Positions 11,426 to 22,513 are shown, numbered from the stretch's first letter. The stretch: 64,000 bases of DNA from Heligmosomoides polygyrus polygyrus (GCA_947396885.1 OX377206.1:90703960-90767959); one strand, 5' to 3'. The notes: generated by a model from the letters alone, not told the origin. Translations and numbers: made by a program.

Positions 11426-11964
11426 GCAGTAGATGCCTCAGGCAACATGCATAGTAACGCTTACCCAACAGCACAGAATGGCAAGGTGATTTTTCCTAAC
11501 CGAAAGCCATCGGAGCCGGAGTAGGCCCAATGGATCTCCAGAGAGAGCTTTTCGTGCTTTATTCTGAGGTGAGGTATTAGGTTGACCACAAGGTTCTATC
11601 GGGTTTGACTGGTTCACTTCAAATGATCATAACTTTCTTCATGCTTATTGGATTCAGTGGAAATAAGTACCGTTCGAATCGGCACACTTTTTAGAACGCG
11701 GTACTAGTTGATTAACTCCATCAGCGAAATCTGGATGGTCGAGATGCGAGAAATTCTATGAGGTTGGTGCAAAAGAAACGCAGGTTTTTTGTTTTATTCT
11801 TTCAGCACTATTTTTCAAAAACAAACTAAGACTTTTTCATAAAGTACTATAAATTATTGGAAAGCTTATTATGTGCACTTTCTAAATATGTATATGGAAT
11901 TTAACTCATATGGCTTGTTTAAAAAATAATTAGGTTCTCATTTCCAGATGTCTAAACGCGATTT

Positions 11965-12545
11965 TCGTCAAATTTTCCGGCCTCGGATGACGTCGGGGAG
12001 CTTCTTCTTGGTTCAGTCACTAGGTAAACATCGCCCCTTACATGAAGTATCTCCATTTCTTATCGCAGTCACAATCCGTTCGAGAAACGGATCGTTGGCA
12101 TTGAGCAAAAGGTGGGCTAACGATATCTCAGAACGGCGATTTTTTTCGATTTCCGGTCAATTCAGCTTCTTGGTCCTCCCAATTTGCTTCAAGTGGCAAA
12201 CACCTGTAGTGTGATCGACGTCGGGGTCCTCGGCGATATCTCGCGTGGTTTTGCTCGGATCAGCTTCGACTGACGCCTTCAATGGATCATTATCATCGAC
12301 TGCCATGTGGTTCGTCTTCGAGGCTGGTGTTGCCGGCACGAAACTTTTAGAACCAACGTTGTACAGCTTACAACCTCGATACCAGCCAATTGAGGCTTAA
12401 AGAAACTGATTTGAATTGTTGTACTGTGCATTCGTCGATACTTCCTTGGCCCCATACTTCGTTGGTATTTCAAGCGGTTTGAGCGGAAGTCCCGCCCAGT
12501 TCCAACTCGTAGAAGTAAATTTGACGAAAATCGCGTTTATACATG
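11965..12545 (-). pseudogene. Mariner transposase N-terminal part
   Basis: Reading leftwards: YFYELELGGTSAQTA with a stop, NTNEVWGQGS, then after a SINE-tail insertion LKASVEADPSKTTRDIAEDP, HLKQIGRTKKLN, NDPFLERIVT and EEAPRRHPRP. Stops and shifts throughout; no second catalytic region. Confidence 0.65.
12356..12420 (+). mobile_element. SINE-2 tail fragment inside a mariner
   Basis: ACAACCTCGATACCAGCCAA and TTGAGGCTTAAAGAAACTGA match the 3' end of SINE-2. Confidence 0.6.
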
Positions 12546-12644
12546 TGAAAATCAAAACCAAATTATTTTTTAATAAGCGTGTTGAATTAAGTTCTATAAA
12601 CATATTTAGAAAGCGCATATAATAGGCTTTCCAACAATGTATAA

Positions 12645-12941
12645 TAAAGGATAAACGATAAAGGACGGCGTTATTCAATCCCCTTTGGGATGCGCCACGC
12701 ATTCTACTTCTATGGGATGTCGTGGAGGCGATATGAATGCGTATTTGGCCATACAATGACTTGCGGTGGCCAGACGATGAACAAGTCAGCGCTTCATCCT
12801 TCCCAGACAAGTCTGGTACCAATTCACTGACCCCAGAGGGATGGAAGGCTCTGTTGGCCTGGGCGGGAAATCCGAACGAGGAACCTGGTATCGGGTGCAG
12901 GCGACAGCCGGCGCCTCCTCCGACTGCGCTCCACGCGCCCC
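12645..12941 (-). mobile_element. SINE-1 inserted in a mariner
   Basis: Tail AAAGGATAAACGATAAAGGA at the left, head GGGGCGCGTGGAGCGCAGTC at the right on the minus strand; lies inside the mariner derivative at 11759-13046. Confidence 0.8.
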
Positions 12942-13079
12942 AAGGTCCAAATCTTCCGCATAATACCTTATGAAAAAGTCTTAGCTTATTAAAAAATAGT
13001 GTTGAAACCAATAAAACAAAAAACCTGCAATTCTTTTGCACCAGCATAACAGAAAGGCTGTTTTTGCATGGTCCCGATT

Positions 13080-14212
13080 TGCTAAGATTCTACCAGCGAG
13101 GTGGTTCCGTAAGTGCTTCAAAAGGTGTTAGTCGCTTGGCGCAAGTTCTGGTGATTACGGCGGATGAGGGAGAACTTCAACTCCTAGGTGGTCTGCGAAA
13201 CGTGTGGGCGGGCGTTGTCGTGCAGCAGAATGGGACCTCTTCCGTTGACCAGTGCCAGATGCAGCTCACACAATTTTCGGTACATCTCGTCGATTTCGTC
13301 CCAGTAGGACTCTGCTGTGATGGATCAGTCTGGTTTCAGAAAGCAGTAGTGAATCACGCCAGCTGCCGACCATGACACTGTTACGATCGTCTTGTTCTAG
13401 GTGGATTTCGGCGGTCGGGAAGAGCCTGGGATTAATCGGCATTATAGTTGTGCTCGAATGAATGTTCGAGCATTCTAATTCGAATAATTCTATTCGAATT
13501 CGAGTATTCGCATTCGAACGTTGGAAACAACGCGATTTTCGATTGTATTTGAATTCAAATGCTCGAAAGAACACGATTTTCGAACGTTATTCGATTTCGA
13601 ATGCTCGAAAATAGTCGCTATTCGAATATATTCGGTTATTCGAAATTTTTGGGAGAGCACAACTAGAACCGACATCAACCCACTATCCTGATCGTCTTCG
13701 GTTATCGCGCAGAACCCACTTTTCATCACATGAGACGACTCGATATAAAAACGGGTCGTTTCGATTCCAGAGAAGCGGGGAAGAACAGATTTCGAAACAC
13801 GACAATTTCTGGCGATCACTCAAGTCGTGGGTCACCACCCACTTTTCTAACTTTTTTCACCTCAGCTTTCCGAGGCGTTTCAAAACATCATTGTCAGCAG
13901 TTTTACTGCTCCTAAACCTCACGCCGTCTCACGGACTGTTTTCGATGGATCAGCTTTCACGAAGGCCTTCATATTGTCGTCCGGGTCTGCTGGAGGCCTG
14001 CCACTTCATGGTGCATCTTCAAGGTCGAAATCTCCAGAACGAAATTTCTCGAGCCACCGTTGCGTGGTCCTTTCTCTAACACTACTCGATCCACACACAT
14101 GGTTGATTTGCCGGGCTGTTCCGACGGCGATCTGGCCTGGTTTAAAACTGAAATAAAGCATGGCTCGGAATTGCTTTTTCACATACTTCAATAAGTTTTC
14201 GAAGAAACACAA
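13080..14212 (-). pseudogene. Mariner transposase, split by an ATTCGAAT MITE
   Basis: From the right: QIAVGTARQINHVCGSSSVR and RWLEKFRSGDFDLEDAP (HTH domain), RVVSCDEKWVLRDNRRRSG (first Asp, near 13710), the inserted MITE (13443-13665), then GRGPILLHDNARPHVSQTT (second Asp, near 13220) and VEVLPHPP with ELAPSD (third Asp, near 13150), each with stops nearby. Abuts the mariner derivative at 11.8-13.0 kb. Terminal repeats not located. Confidence 0.68.
13443..13665. mobile_element. ATTCGAAT-rich MITE, copy 3, inside a mariner
   Basis: Ends TATAGTTGTGCTCGAATG and GGGAGAGCACAACTAG; flanks ATCGGCAT and ACCGACAT fit a decayed 8-bp duplication. Confidence 0.68.
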
Positions 14213-14605
14213 CTATTAAAAAATAGGCGAAACATAAATTTATCGATCAGATAAAGCGAAGAATGCCGTATTGGACGTTATGTAAGAATGCGAAGTAAGT
14301 TGAATATTGATTCAGTAATGAACGAACTAAAAGCTGTTACATATCGCGGACAGTCGCTCAACATGGGAAGTTTGTATTAGTTCTGGTTAATATTACTCCT
14401 ATGAGGAATTTCGGTTACAATGAGGATGTACGAACGCAAAAAGAAAAGTCGAAGAGAGGAGAGAGGACTCCTATCAGAGAAAAATCCATCACAGCTGAGC
14501 AGACTGGACGGATGATGGCTCACGTGCTTCTGTAGGCAGCCTTAATTAATTAAGAGTAAGGGGCAGATTATTCCTCTGCTCTGCTGAAGCCGATGACACG
14601 TCTTG

Positions 14606-14732
14606 CTAGGCCGCCATTCCGAGCTGAATCTCATCCGGATTCCATATGACTAGATCTCGTGTCTCAGAGTCATCCTCACTTCTTGGGGTTAGAATAGGTG
14701 GCAGTTCAATTAGATTGTCGCTTTGGAGGATT
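14606..14732 (-). CDS. Candidate terminal exon, acidic tail
   Basis: After the acceptor GACTATTGCAG, 42 codons read ILQSDNLIELPPILTPRSED, DDSETRDLVIWNPDEIQLG, then TAG. Acidic, Ser/Thr/Pro-containing and without membrane spans, it looks like the cytoplasmic tail of a larger protein. A SINE with a clear target duplication starts about 110 bp upstream in gene orientation. Upstream exons not identified. Confidence 0.45.
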
Positions 14733-14845
14733 CTGCAATAGTCTTTTTTCTGTATAGAACTTGTGGCTTGACATGGGAGTATGTTTTAATTTGGTGAATA
14801 ATACATACTGCTGCGAGAGTCTTGGGGTTACAGTGGAGGTGTAAA

Positions 14846-15134
14846 GGGTAAAGGGTAAAGGACGGCGTTATTCAGTCCTCTTTGGCATGCGCCACGCATT
14901 CTACTTCTACGGGATGTCGTGATGACCTGTTGAATGCGTATTTGGCCATGCAATGACTTGCGGTAGCCAGCCGATGTACAATTCAGTGCTTTATCCTTCC
15001 CAGACAAGTCTGGTACCAATTCACCGACCCCGGAAAGATGGAAGGCTTGGTTGGCCTGGCGGGAAATTCGAACCATGAACCTGGTATCGGGTGCGCGACA
15101 GCCGGCACCTCATCCGACTGCGCTCCACGCGCCC
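14846..15134 (-). mobile_element. SINE-1 with 14-bp target-site duplication
   Basis: AGTGGAGGTGTAAA occurs at 14832-14845 and at 15135-15148, exactly flanking the element. Confidence 0.82.
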
Positions 15135-15245
15135 AGTGGAGGTGTAAAAACCAAAAACGGAGCGTAGAAGAGGAGGGTCCTATCACAGAAAATCTCGCAG
15201 AACTTCTGTGACTAACTGTGATAACATCTGCACATACAATAACAT

Positions 15246-15324
15246 AACATAGGCCATACCTTCACGTTGTATGAGGGCCTGCTATGGAACGGCCTTCATA
15301 CAACGTGAAGGTATGGCCTATGTT
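15246..15324. repeat. 79-bp foldback overlapping a MITE end
   Basis: AACATAGGCCATACCTTCAC and its inverse GTGAAGGTATGGCCTATGTT around GGGCCTGCTATGGAACGGCC; its right arm is also the MITE start at 15315. Confidence 0.62.
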
Positions 15325-15664
15325 ATACTTCGGCGACGCTGTTGTCGGCGACGGTCTCCGGGCATCTCGCCCTCCGCGACCGCAGTCTCTGTTTTGTTTC
15401 GCGTCTGGTGACTCGCCACACCCAGGAGTCCCTTCCCCAATCTGTGCTCTTCTCTGCGTCAGCGGAGGAGAGCACAGAAGGCCGGACTCTTCCGTGTGGA
15501 GTCTAACCTACCACCCTCGGAACCGCGCTCGCGGGGCGAATGGCCCCGCAACCGTCGACGACCTCGGCGACAGTATTGAGCGGGTGCTACGAAGTGCGTA
15601 GCTGCCCACGCAACACTGTCGCCGACGCCGCCGACAACAGCGTCGCTGACGTATAACATAGGCC
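15315..15664. mobile_element. MITE with GGCCTATGTTATACTTC ends, long copy
   Basis: GGCCTATGTTATACTTCGGC mirrored by GACGTATAACATAGGCC; inner GCGACGCTGTTGTCGGCG also mirrored. A 200-bp insertion relative to the copy at 24.8 kb contains a GTGCTCTTCTCTGCGTCAGC hairpin resembling that at 9.4 kb. Confidence 0.65.
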
Positions 15665-16290
15665 TATAAGACTGATTCAAAAATGATGCTGGACTGTGCC
15701 ATTCCACGATCAAGTGCCACAACACGAAAATTCTAAGAGTTTCTGGGAGCGAATGATATAAAGTTGAAAAAGCAAACAGCAGTTTCGCAGCTAGCGTTGG
15801 AAATCTCATTTTTTAAAAATTGTTTTTTTCTCACACAGGAAGGACGGACGAATCCACGACATTTTCATTCGTGATCTCAAAATTGAAGTCGGAAGTCCAA
15901 GAACCTTCAAAGCATTAGGACAGGACACCTCTAGCACATGTGCTGTACCACTTTGACACCAGTTTTTTTTTTCTAGATAAAACTGACGTCTCCAATTACA
16001 AACAGTAAGTGCTTATTGAAGTCGACGAGTTCCATGAGGAGGGAATAAATATGTAGGATGACACCAAGATGTGTCACTGCTAAAAAGAACGGGTTCTCGG
16101 ATGAATATATGCTCTATGCCTTTGTTTGGGAATGTGGCAACTATATTCTATACTTGGCTGTCTAGCAGACGAACATTCAGTAGTGGAAGAGACTCGTCCT
16201 GATTTTGCTTAGCTGTAAGAAGCTATTTTCAGTTATACTGCCGACTTCGGTCAGGTAAGAATAGGATGTTCTACGACAACAGGGAGAAAC

Positions 16291-16455
16291 AGTGCCGTTG
16301 GTGTAATGGCGTATAGCATTCCCGCCCGATCCAGCAGGAGGTGCGGGTTCGAGTCCCGCCTGGCGCTAGAGTTTTGATCGCAAGAAAACGTCGTTATGAG
16401 ATCTTATAACCTTAATACCAGCCACTTGAGGCTTAAAGAAACTGAGTTGGAACGA
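16291..16455 (+). mobile_element. SINE-2, a second tRNA-derived family
   Basis: Head GTTGGTGTAATGGCGTATAG has a perfect A-box (TGGTGTAATGG) and GGGTTCGAGTCCCG a perfect B-box; TGGCGC closes a tRNA-like arm. It then runs into AGAGTTTTGATCGCAAGAAA and a tail (ACCAGCCACTTGAGGCTTAA). It is not a tRNA gene: the anticodon arm is poor and the tail is shared by all copies. Confidence 0.7.
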
Positions 16456-16688
16456 TGTGGACGGTTTTTTTGGCTAACCTAAGGGCCTCTGTTGTATTTC
16501 GGTGAAGAATTTGTATCGAAAAATCGAAAAAAATGGGTGCGATCATTCTTTGACTAGTTTTTTTTTCTGTAAAAACGTTCTGAAGCCCACGAAACAATTA
16601 CTGCAGTGAAAGGCATACACTAGTCATCCTAATGAAACTGCTCCTTTTTGTTGTTATTTAAGCCAATTTTTTTGGTGTCTGATGTGGG

Positions 16689-16918
16689 ACGACGGTGGGA
16701 AGAGGGGCACCAATTTCCAAAACATGGTTCTTGGTTCAGGTCCTGTGCCAATCTTTTCACCTCTCCGTGGTACATGAATTGGGAGCAGGGTTGTCTATGA
16801 GGGATATAACACTGACTTGTCCATCGGCTGGCGACCGTAACTTATTATATAGGCTAAATATGCATTCAAACTTCCTGTACGATTCGATGAAGAATGTGTG
16901 GCGCATCCCAAACAGAAA
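16689..16918 (+). mobile_element. SINE-1, old diverged copy
   Basis: Keeps GACTTGTCCATCGGCTGGCG and TGTGGCGCATCCCAAA but the head is eroded. Confidence 0.55.
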
Positions 16919-17399
16919 CTGATGTATGTCTACCTTTATCGTATTACTTTTTAGAATTTTAAGAGTGTAGAAGAAAAAGAAGCGGAGAATATGTGAGGAG
17001 TCCATTTTAATCCGGAAGACGCTCGTTTCGATTGGAAGATGTTCAGCTTGATTACAAATGCGTCAAGCTTACTAGGAAGAGTATCAAATTTGATTTGAAG
17101 ATTGTCCAGTTTGTTGTGAAAAAATATTGGGTTGGTGAGTCTTGCACCAAAAATTTTGAAAAATTTTCAAGATTTAACAGGAACTTCCAAGGACTGTTTG
17201 GTGCCATGCAGTTGTGGTACAAACATCCTACTATATATAAGCGAGAACGGTCGTTTGTTTGTGGGTGAGTGCGTGTGTTTGTGTGTGTGTTTGTTTGCTG
17301 AAGTGTATTGGGAGGAATTATGGGGAAGGGGAGGGGTGCATGGATTGTAGTTGTCACCAGTTGTTAACTGTTGTAGTTGTCGACAGGCGTCCATGTTCA

Positions 17400-17745
17400 G
17401 ATGACATGTCACCAATGTCGCGCAAAGGACGTTAAGGTTGAGAAGAGGTGTTACCGATGTCGCGCAAGGGGTGTTCGGATTCAGACAACGTGTCACTGAT
17501 GTCGCGCAAAGCAGGTCCCGCTTGAGAAGACGTCACCGACGTCGTTCATCAGGTGCCTGAGTTCAGAAGAGGTGTCACCGATGTCGCAAAAGGCCTGTTC
17601 GGATTCAGACGACGTGTCATCGATGTTGCGCAAAGCACGATCGGGTTGAGCACACATGTCACCGACGTTGTTCAACATGCGTCCGGGTTTGGAAAAGGTG
17701 TCACCGATGTCGCGCGAGGATTCCGGATTCAGACGTGTTTCCAGT
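17400..17745 (+). repeat. Minisatellite A, unit about 40-46 bp
   Basis: About eight diverged units with the core GTGTCACCGATGTCGCGCAA alternating with TTCGGATTCAGAC. The related array in the copy at 46.9-47.3 kb is inverted. Confidence 0.75.
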
Positions 17746-17754
17746 TAAGATGAG

Positions 17755-18350
17755 AATAGTAATGGGGGACCGGTGAAGGATGGGGTTCCACTAAGGGGGA
17801 CCGGTAAAGGGCTGACCAATAAAGGAGGGACCAGTGAAGGTGGGACCAGCAATGGGGACCGGTGAGGGGGGGGGGGTTGATCCAGTGAAGGGGGAACCGG
17901 TGAAGAAGGGGGAGAGGGATCCAGTGAAGATGGTACCGGTGAGGAAGGGACCAGTAATGGGGAACGGTGAAGGGGGGGGGGGGGAGTGGTCCAGTGAAGG
18001 GTGGACCGGTAAAGAGGGGAGGGGTCCAGTGAAGGGGGGACCGAAAGAATGTTGACCAGTGAAAAGGAGACCAGGTGAAGGGGGACCGGTGAATGGGGGA
18101 AGGGGTCCAGTGAAGGGGGGACCGGAAAGGGTTGATGAATAAAAGGGGGAACGGTGAGGATGGGACCAGTAATAAGGAACGGTGAAGGATAGGATGACCA
18201 GCGAAGAGGGGACCAGTAAAGGGAGGTCCAGTGAAGGTGGGAGCAGTAGTAGGGACCGACGAAGGGAGGGGGACCAGTGAAGGGTGAACCGGAAAAGGGC
18301 TGACAATAAAGGGGAACCAGTGATAAGGGGCCAGCTAAGGGGGGTCCAGT
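17755..18350 (+). repeat. Minisatellite B, unit about 15-17 bp
   Basis: Dozens of units like GGGGACCGGTGAAG and GGTCCAGTGAAGGG. The long Pro/Ser/Leu-rich frames on the minus strand here are translated repeats, not genes. Confidence 0.75.
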
Positions 18351-18654
18351 GAAGGTGATGGATCTGTTTTGCCCTATTCCACTATACCATTCTAAATAGC
18401 AAAACCAGTTTTTTTTCAAATGAATGAGAGAAGGCCTAAAGAGGAGAAGAAGACGTTCGGGGTGCTCTATTCTCCGGGTTTGGGGCGAAACCCCAACCAG
18501 ACCTTTATCGGCCGGCAGGCCGTTGAACGTCTGGTTCTAGAATATTTCGCTACGTGGCAATTTACTTCTGAGGGCATATAGATAGGCATATAGGCTTCTG
18601 AGGCTACTATTGCCTAGAAGGCTGACTGACTCCGTGACAAGGCTTCGCGACTGA

Positions 18655-19276
18655 CTACCGATCAGTCTCTCCTTGTTCGTTTTCGTAATAAGGCCTTTCT
18701 CGTGAATGTCGTCACGGGAGATGAATCCTAGGTCTTCCTAACCATACTCACCAGAAGGTCAGAAGGCCCAGTGGCTCTCTCAAGGAGAACCACAACCTCA
18801 AGGCGGACATCTACCAGAGGAAGGTAATGCTGTGCTGTTGATGGGATTCTCGAGGAACGCTCTATCGTGAGCTTCTTGGCGACGGCACCGCAGTAACAGC
18901 GAACATCTATGCTACACAGCTGCAGAAGCCGAGCGAGGCCATGCCGCGCAAACGGCGGAGGGATGTTTACCTTCTTCACGACAATGCTCGCCCCCTACAT
19001 TGCAAGGTCGTCTCGCCAAAAGTTGCAGGAGCTTAGGTTGGAGGTGCTGTCCCATCCACCATATTCGCCAGATCTTACGCCATCGGACTAACACCTCTTT
19101 CGAGCTATGAAGCAACACCTAAGGGATAGGTGCTCCAACGACGAAATCGAACTGGAATCGGAGGTGGAGCACTTTTTCGAGTCACAGCTGACTTCATTCT
19201 GGAAGAAAGGATTTCATCATCTCCCCGTCAGATGGCAGAAGGTTGTAGATGTAAATGATAACTACTTTGTAGATTA
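18655..19276 (+). pseudogene. Mariner transposase C-terminal half
   Basis: Fragments in shifting frames: VRFRNKAFLVNVVTGDE, DSRGTLYRELLGDGTAVTAN, MPRKRRRDVYLLHDNARP, LSHPPYSPDLTPSD, HLFRAMKQHLRDR, WKKGFHHLPVRWQKVVDVN. All three acidic catalytic positions can be seen, but TAG/TAA codons and frameshifts break the frame. The N-terminal DNA-binding half is absent. Confidence 0.7.
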
Positions 19277-19609
19277 AAGTCGCTCATAAAAGAAACAAAA
19301 TTTTGAAAAAAAATACGCTGTGGTGCAAGACTTTTTCACCAATCTAATATTCCCTTTTCGTGGTTGACTGAAAGCCGACACCTCCGTTTTCTCAACAGGT
19401 CGTGTTTTATTCGTGGACAAACATAATAACACGGTATTCAGCGAAGGTGGTAGATGTGCATTTAGTAGCTTTCAACCTCATTTCTTCCGATCTTGAAAAA
19501 AATCTTTATTTTTCTACAAAAAACAATAAATAAACATAGTGTGAGCTCATCACGGTACACAATACAGTTGAGTGACAGTTCAGGCGTCAGGAACTCTGTA
19601 CTTGAACGT

Positions 19610-19808
19610 TCATAAGTAAGCAATATCGTCATCGTCGTCACTTAAAGGCATCAGAAGAAGGGCTAGACTGTCACTCGAAGGCACACCCGTAGTTGCTTCT
19701 GAGGATGTGGTGTCGTCATAGGAAGATGAGCTGAAATTTCTGTAATATTCACCAGTAAGGGCAGCGGTCATCAGAATCGCTCTGTGATTGGATTGGAATG
19801 AGCACAAA
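19610..19808 (-). CDS. Candidate terminal exon, Ser-rich with Asp-rich end
   Basis: Acceptor GGCTTAGTTTAG, 65 residues then TGA. Reads MTAALTGEYYRNFSSSSYDD, later LLLMPLSDDDDDIAYL. A shorter version would use the AATTTCAG acceptor at about 19736. No family recognised. Confidence 0.35.
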
Positions 19809-20077
19809 CTAAACTAAGCCTTAACGAGAGAACATTAGACCGCACCGCAACGACATGACAACATAGAACACCAGTCCAGTGGCGTCGTACGCACGAGAGC
19901 TGACGGAACTCCCTCTTTCGGGACATCCGGACGAGGGCTGTGCGCTCAGTCTCATCCGCTAAATTTCGGCAACACGTGTTTTCTTTGAAACCTTTTTTTT
20001 CTGTTGAAAAATCAGTGACCTCATCGGTTACTCAAGTTCTATCCATAGCAAAAGCTAATAAGAAGTGATAGGAAAGA

Positions 20078-20232
20078 AGGGATGCGACGCGAATTCCACT
20101 TCTACATTGCAGAGGCAACTGGACTATGTACTAGGTCTATGCAACAACTTACGTTGGCCGGATAATGGACAAATCAATGCCTTATCCATCACTAAGCAAT
20201 TCTGGTAGAAGTACAGCGACGCAGAGGGATGA
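20078..20232 (-). mobile_element. SINE-1 fragment, highly diverged
   Basis: GGATGCGACGCGAATTCCAC and TTGGCCGGATAATGGACAAA match the 3' half inverted. Confidence 0.4.
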
Positions 20233-20581
20233 GAAGCTCGAGCTATGGGCGCGGAGCAGAATATTGTGGGGGAGTCACGGATGAGGAATTCAGCTTCCAG
20301 TTAGATGTGAAACGATATCCTACAAAAGGTCACATCCCATTCCGAACGCAAAATCTGGTACACCGGGCCATAGGGAAGATGAAGGCCGAAAAGGCAGCTT
20401 GTCCTGATGGGGTGCCAACAGGGGCATGGAAGCTACTTGAACTTTGGAGTAAAGTGCCTGACACAGTTCCTCAACAGGAGCAGAAAAAGTAGAGTACCGT
20501 AGTCCCCATCACCGAGTACAAGGGCACACTTCGGAATACCCTGACTACAGGGGATCAAATTGGTCTCACATATGATGACGG

Positions 20582-20784
20582 GGTACATGTCGCGAAGATG
20601 AGCAGCATTGGTAGGCGAAGGCGTCTCAGCCAATAATAACCAAGCAGAGCAGAGAGCTAACACATGCCAGACGATATCGGTACCGACTGTACAGGCCCTC
20701 TCTGAACAGCACGCTCATTGAATGCGGTCTGATTGGATGGGGTGTTCCCATTTCTCAATGCTGCCCGTCTTCGCGACATATACC
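20582..20784. mobile_element. CCAAT-type MITE inside an old LINE
   Basis: Ends GGTACATGTCGCGAAGATGA and, inverted, GTCTTCGCGACATATACC; inner AGCAGCATTGG and its inverse CAATGCTGC; AGCCAATAAT and CTGATTGGATGG inside. Confidence 0.65.
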
Positions 20785-21470
20785 ACGGAAGCTCTGTCAC
20801 CTGACATTCCTATACCTGGAGAAGGCCTACGGCAGGCTACTCCGTACCGCACTCTGAAAGCCCTTAGAGGGAGAGGTGTCCCGGAATATGTGTTCACGGT
20901 GAGAAAAGACATATAAAGGCTCGAAAACGGGATTAACAAGACCAGCAAGGTGGACGTCACAGTGGGTTTCACCGAGGATGGGTTCTGAATTCGTTCCCCT
21001 TCCAGTTGACGGTCCGACGACATCGTCTCGTAACCGACATTTGGAGGAGAAGTTGCAGCTGTGACAGAAGGTGTTGTCAGACAGAGACCTGAGACTGAAC
21101 GTAAAGAAGAATACGTAGTTCTTCAGCTCTGAACAGGGAGGACACTGGATCCATCGGGTACTATTAAAATCGATCCAGAAGGTGTGTAGATTAATTCGAC
21201 TGCCTTGGAAGAGAGCTATCCCAAAAAGGAAATGTGGAACAGGGATAAAAGCACACTGGCTCAATTGGAGGGAATCCTCAAGAATCTCCTGCCACCGTAG
21301 ATGCTCCAGGGCACTCGAACATAAGTTCAATAGTGGTAAGCCATGTTCCACGGAATTAACAAGACCACGGAATATAGAACAGATATAGAACCCCGCTAAG
21401 GCGTAGAAACGACACATTCACGCTGTTGAGGTGAGGATTCTTAGGTGGCCATTTGGTGTGAATGTAGTGT

Positions 21471-21653
21471 ACATTGTATCCGATCCAAAATCGCCGGATA
21501 TTTGGATGATTCGGATAACGATAATTTTGCGAAAACCAGGATTTCTGGATTAATCGGATGAGGGCGATTTTGAGGGTCTCGGATTTTTGAATGATTCGGA
21601 TTGGGACATTCGATTCAGATATCCAAAAACAATTTATTCGGATCCAATGTAAG
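21471..21653. mobile_element. MITE with TACATTG(G)ATCCGA ends
   Basis: TACATTGTATCCGATCC at the left is mirrored by TTCGGATCCAATGTA at the right; the interior is rich in GGATATTTGGATGATTCGG words. Confidence 0.5.
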
Positions 21654-21983
21654 AAATTGACTCAGCAGAATAGGTGTGGAACGAAGATGTCAGGGCGAAG
21701 ATGAAGACAGCCACGATTTAGATGAAGACGAGAAGCAACGCCTGAGGTGGTATGGGTATGTACATCCTGACAATAACAGAGAATTAGCCGACAAGGTTGG
21801 CCCTAGAATTCGAATCACTCAGCACCACTACGGGGATACCCAAAAAAGAAGTACAAGGACGTCAACAAGGCAGCTCTCGCTCGCTAGAGTAGAAGGCGTC
21901 CTTCATATGATCAGACGACTACGAATTTCGGGAACAACAAACTCTGCCTTTACATGAGACTAAGTGTCCAAGAGGAGAACATA

Positions 21984-22083
21984 TTGAATGCGCGGTTGGC
22001 CTGGGCGGGATCTGAAGCATTCGATCGATGCGAAGTGCAAGCTAGAGCAGGCACACCTCTTCCGATTGCACCGCACGCGGTCA
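21984..22083 (-). mobile_element. SINE-1 5' fragment
   Basis: GGTTGGCCTGGGCGGGATCT and the inverted head ending in CACGCGG remain. Confidence 0.45.
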
Positions 22084-22513
22084 GAATTCGGCCAGCTGTC
22101 AGAATTCAAGGCTGGTTTTTAGGAAAGTGGGAAATGCAGAAATGTTGTAGTAGAAGTTAATGTCCTGCAGTTTAGTCTTGTTTCGAAGAGAAAAAACAGC
22201 TTTTCAGACTGAGTAGCGTCAAAGCCTTAAGCGATAGGAAAAGCCAAGCTGCTAAGGAAAAGCAAAAAGTGCCTTTTGCATTCACTGAACATTCACCACA
22301 ACACTAACAACAGCCACACGACTTGAGGTCTAGTAGAAGCCTCCCAATTTCTGCACAAAAAAGTGAAAAACTACGAAGGAAACAAGCAGGTAGACAAGGG
22401 ACGGTAGAGCACTAACCTTGTAAAATGGCATTGATATTTGCTGATATGTGCAGTACATGAGATGTCGTGATCAAGCGCAGACATGGATTTGGCTCTGAAA
22501 CACGACAGTATAA

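Larger units (their letters stand above)
11759..13046 (-). mobile_element. Mariner derivative with long inverted ends, internal deletion
   Basis: Ends match inverted (GGTTGGTGCAAAAGAAACGC at the left, TTCTTTTGCACCAGC at the right) with flanking TA. The match extends about 200 bp inward, beyond normal TIRs, into coding sequence: GACGAAAATCGCGTTTA occurs inverted at both ends. The 3' half of the transposase is missing. A SINE (12645-12941) and a tRNA-SINE tail (12356-12420) are inserted. Confidence 0.7.
17226..18534 (+). mobile_element. Helitron-like non-autonomous element with two minisatellites
   Basis: Begins A/TCCTACTATATATAA and ends GTTGAACGTCTGG/T, fitting insertion between A and T with TC at the 5' end and CTRR at the 3' end. 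The 3' end carries a GC-rich inverted stretch (GGCCGGCAGGCC). The second copy at 46288-47388 has identical termini. No Rep/helicase is present. Inside are arrays at 17400-17745 and 17755-18350. Confidence 0.7.
17127..19347 (+). mobile_element. Mariner split by a Helitron-like element
   Basis: Left end TTGGGTTGGTGAGTCTTGCA and right end (inverted) TTAGATTGGTGAAAAAGTCT, both followed by TA outward. Only 99 bp of the left part remains before the Helitron-like insertion at 17226. The right part codes for the transposase C-terminal half. Confidence 0.7.
20235..21960 (+). pseudogene. Decayed RTE-type LINE ORF2
   Basis: Broken reverse transcriptase in several frames: IGKMKAEKAACPDGVPTGAW at about 20370, LEKAYGRLLRTALKALRGRG near 20820, DLRLNVKKN near 21090, and RLRWYGYV near 21740. 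Many stops and shifts. A CCAAT-type MITE interrupts it at 20582-20784. Confidence 0.6.

Noticed and set aside
15660..15809. Possible minus-strand exon with a hydrophobic start (MRFPTLAAKLLFAF)
   Set aside because: No convincing donor, and the frame runs on into a MITE.
15995..16230. Possible minus-strand exons near KQNQDESLPLLN
   Set aside because: Phases of neighbouring open pieces do not agree and no chain could be built.
16295..16370. tRNA gene
   Set aside because: A and B boxes are perfect, but the cloverleaf is incomplete and the same head plus tail recurs as a dispersed SINE.
17400..17745. CRISPR-like array
   Set aside because: Units are contiguous and diverged without spacers, in a eukaryotic Helitron-like element.
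17745..18419. Proline-rich 224-residue frame on the minus strand
   Set aside because: It is the translation of the 16-bp minisatellite; both copies are non-coding repeat.
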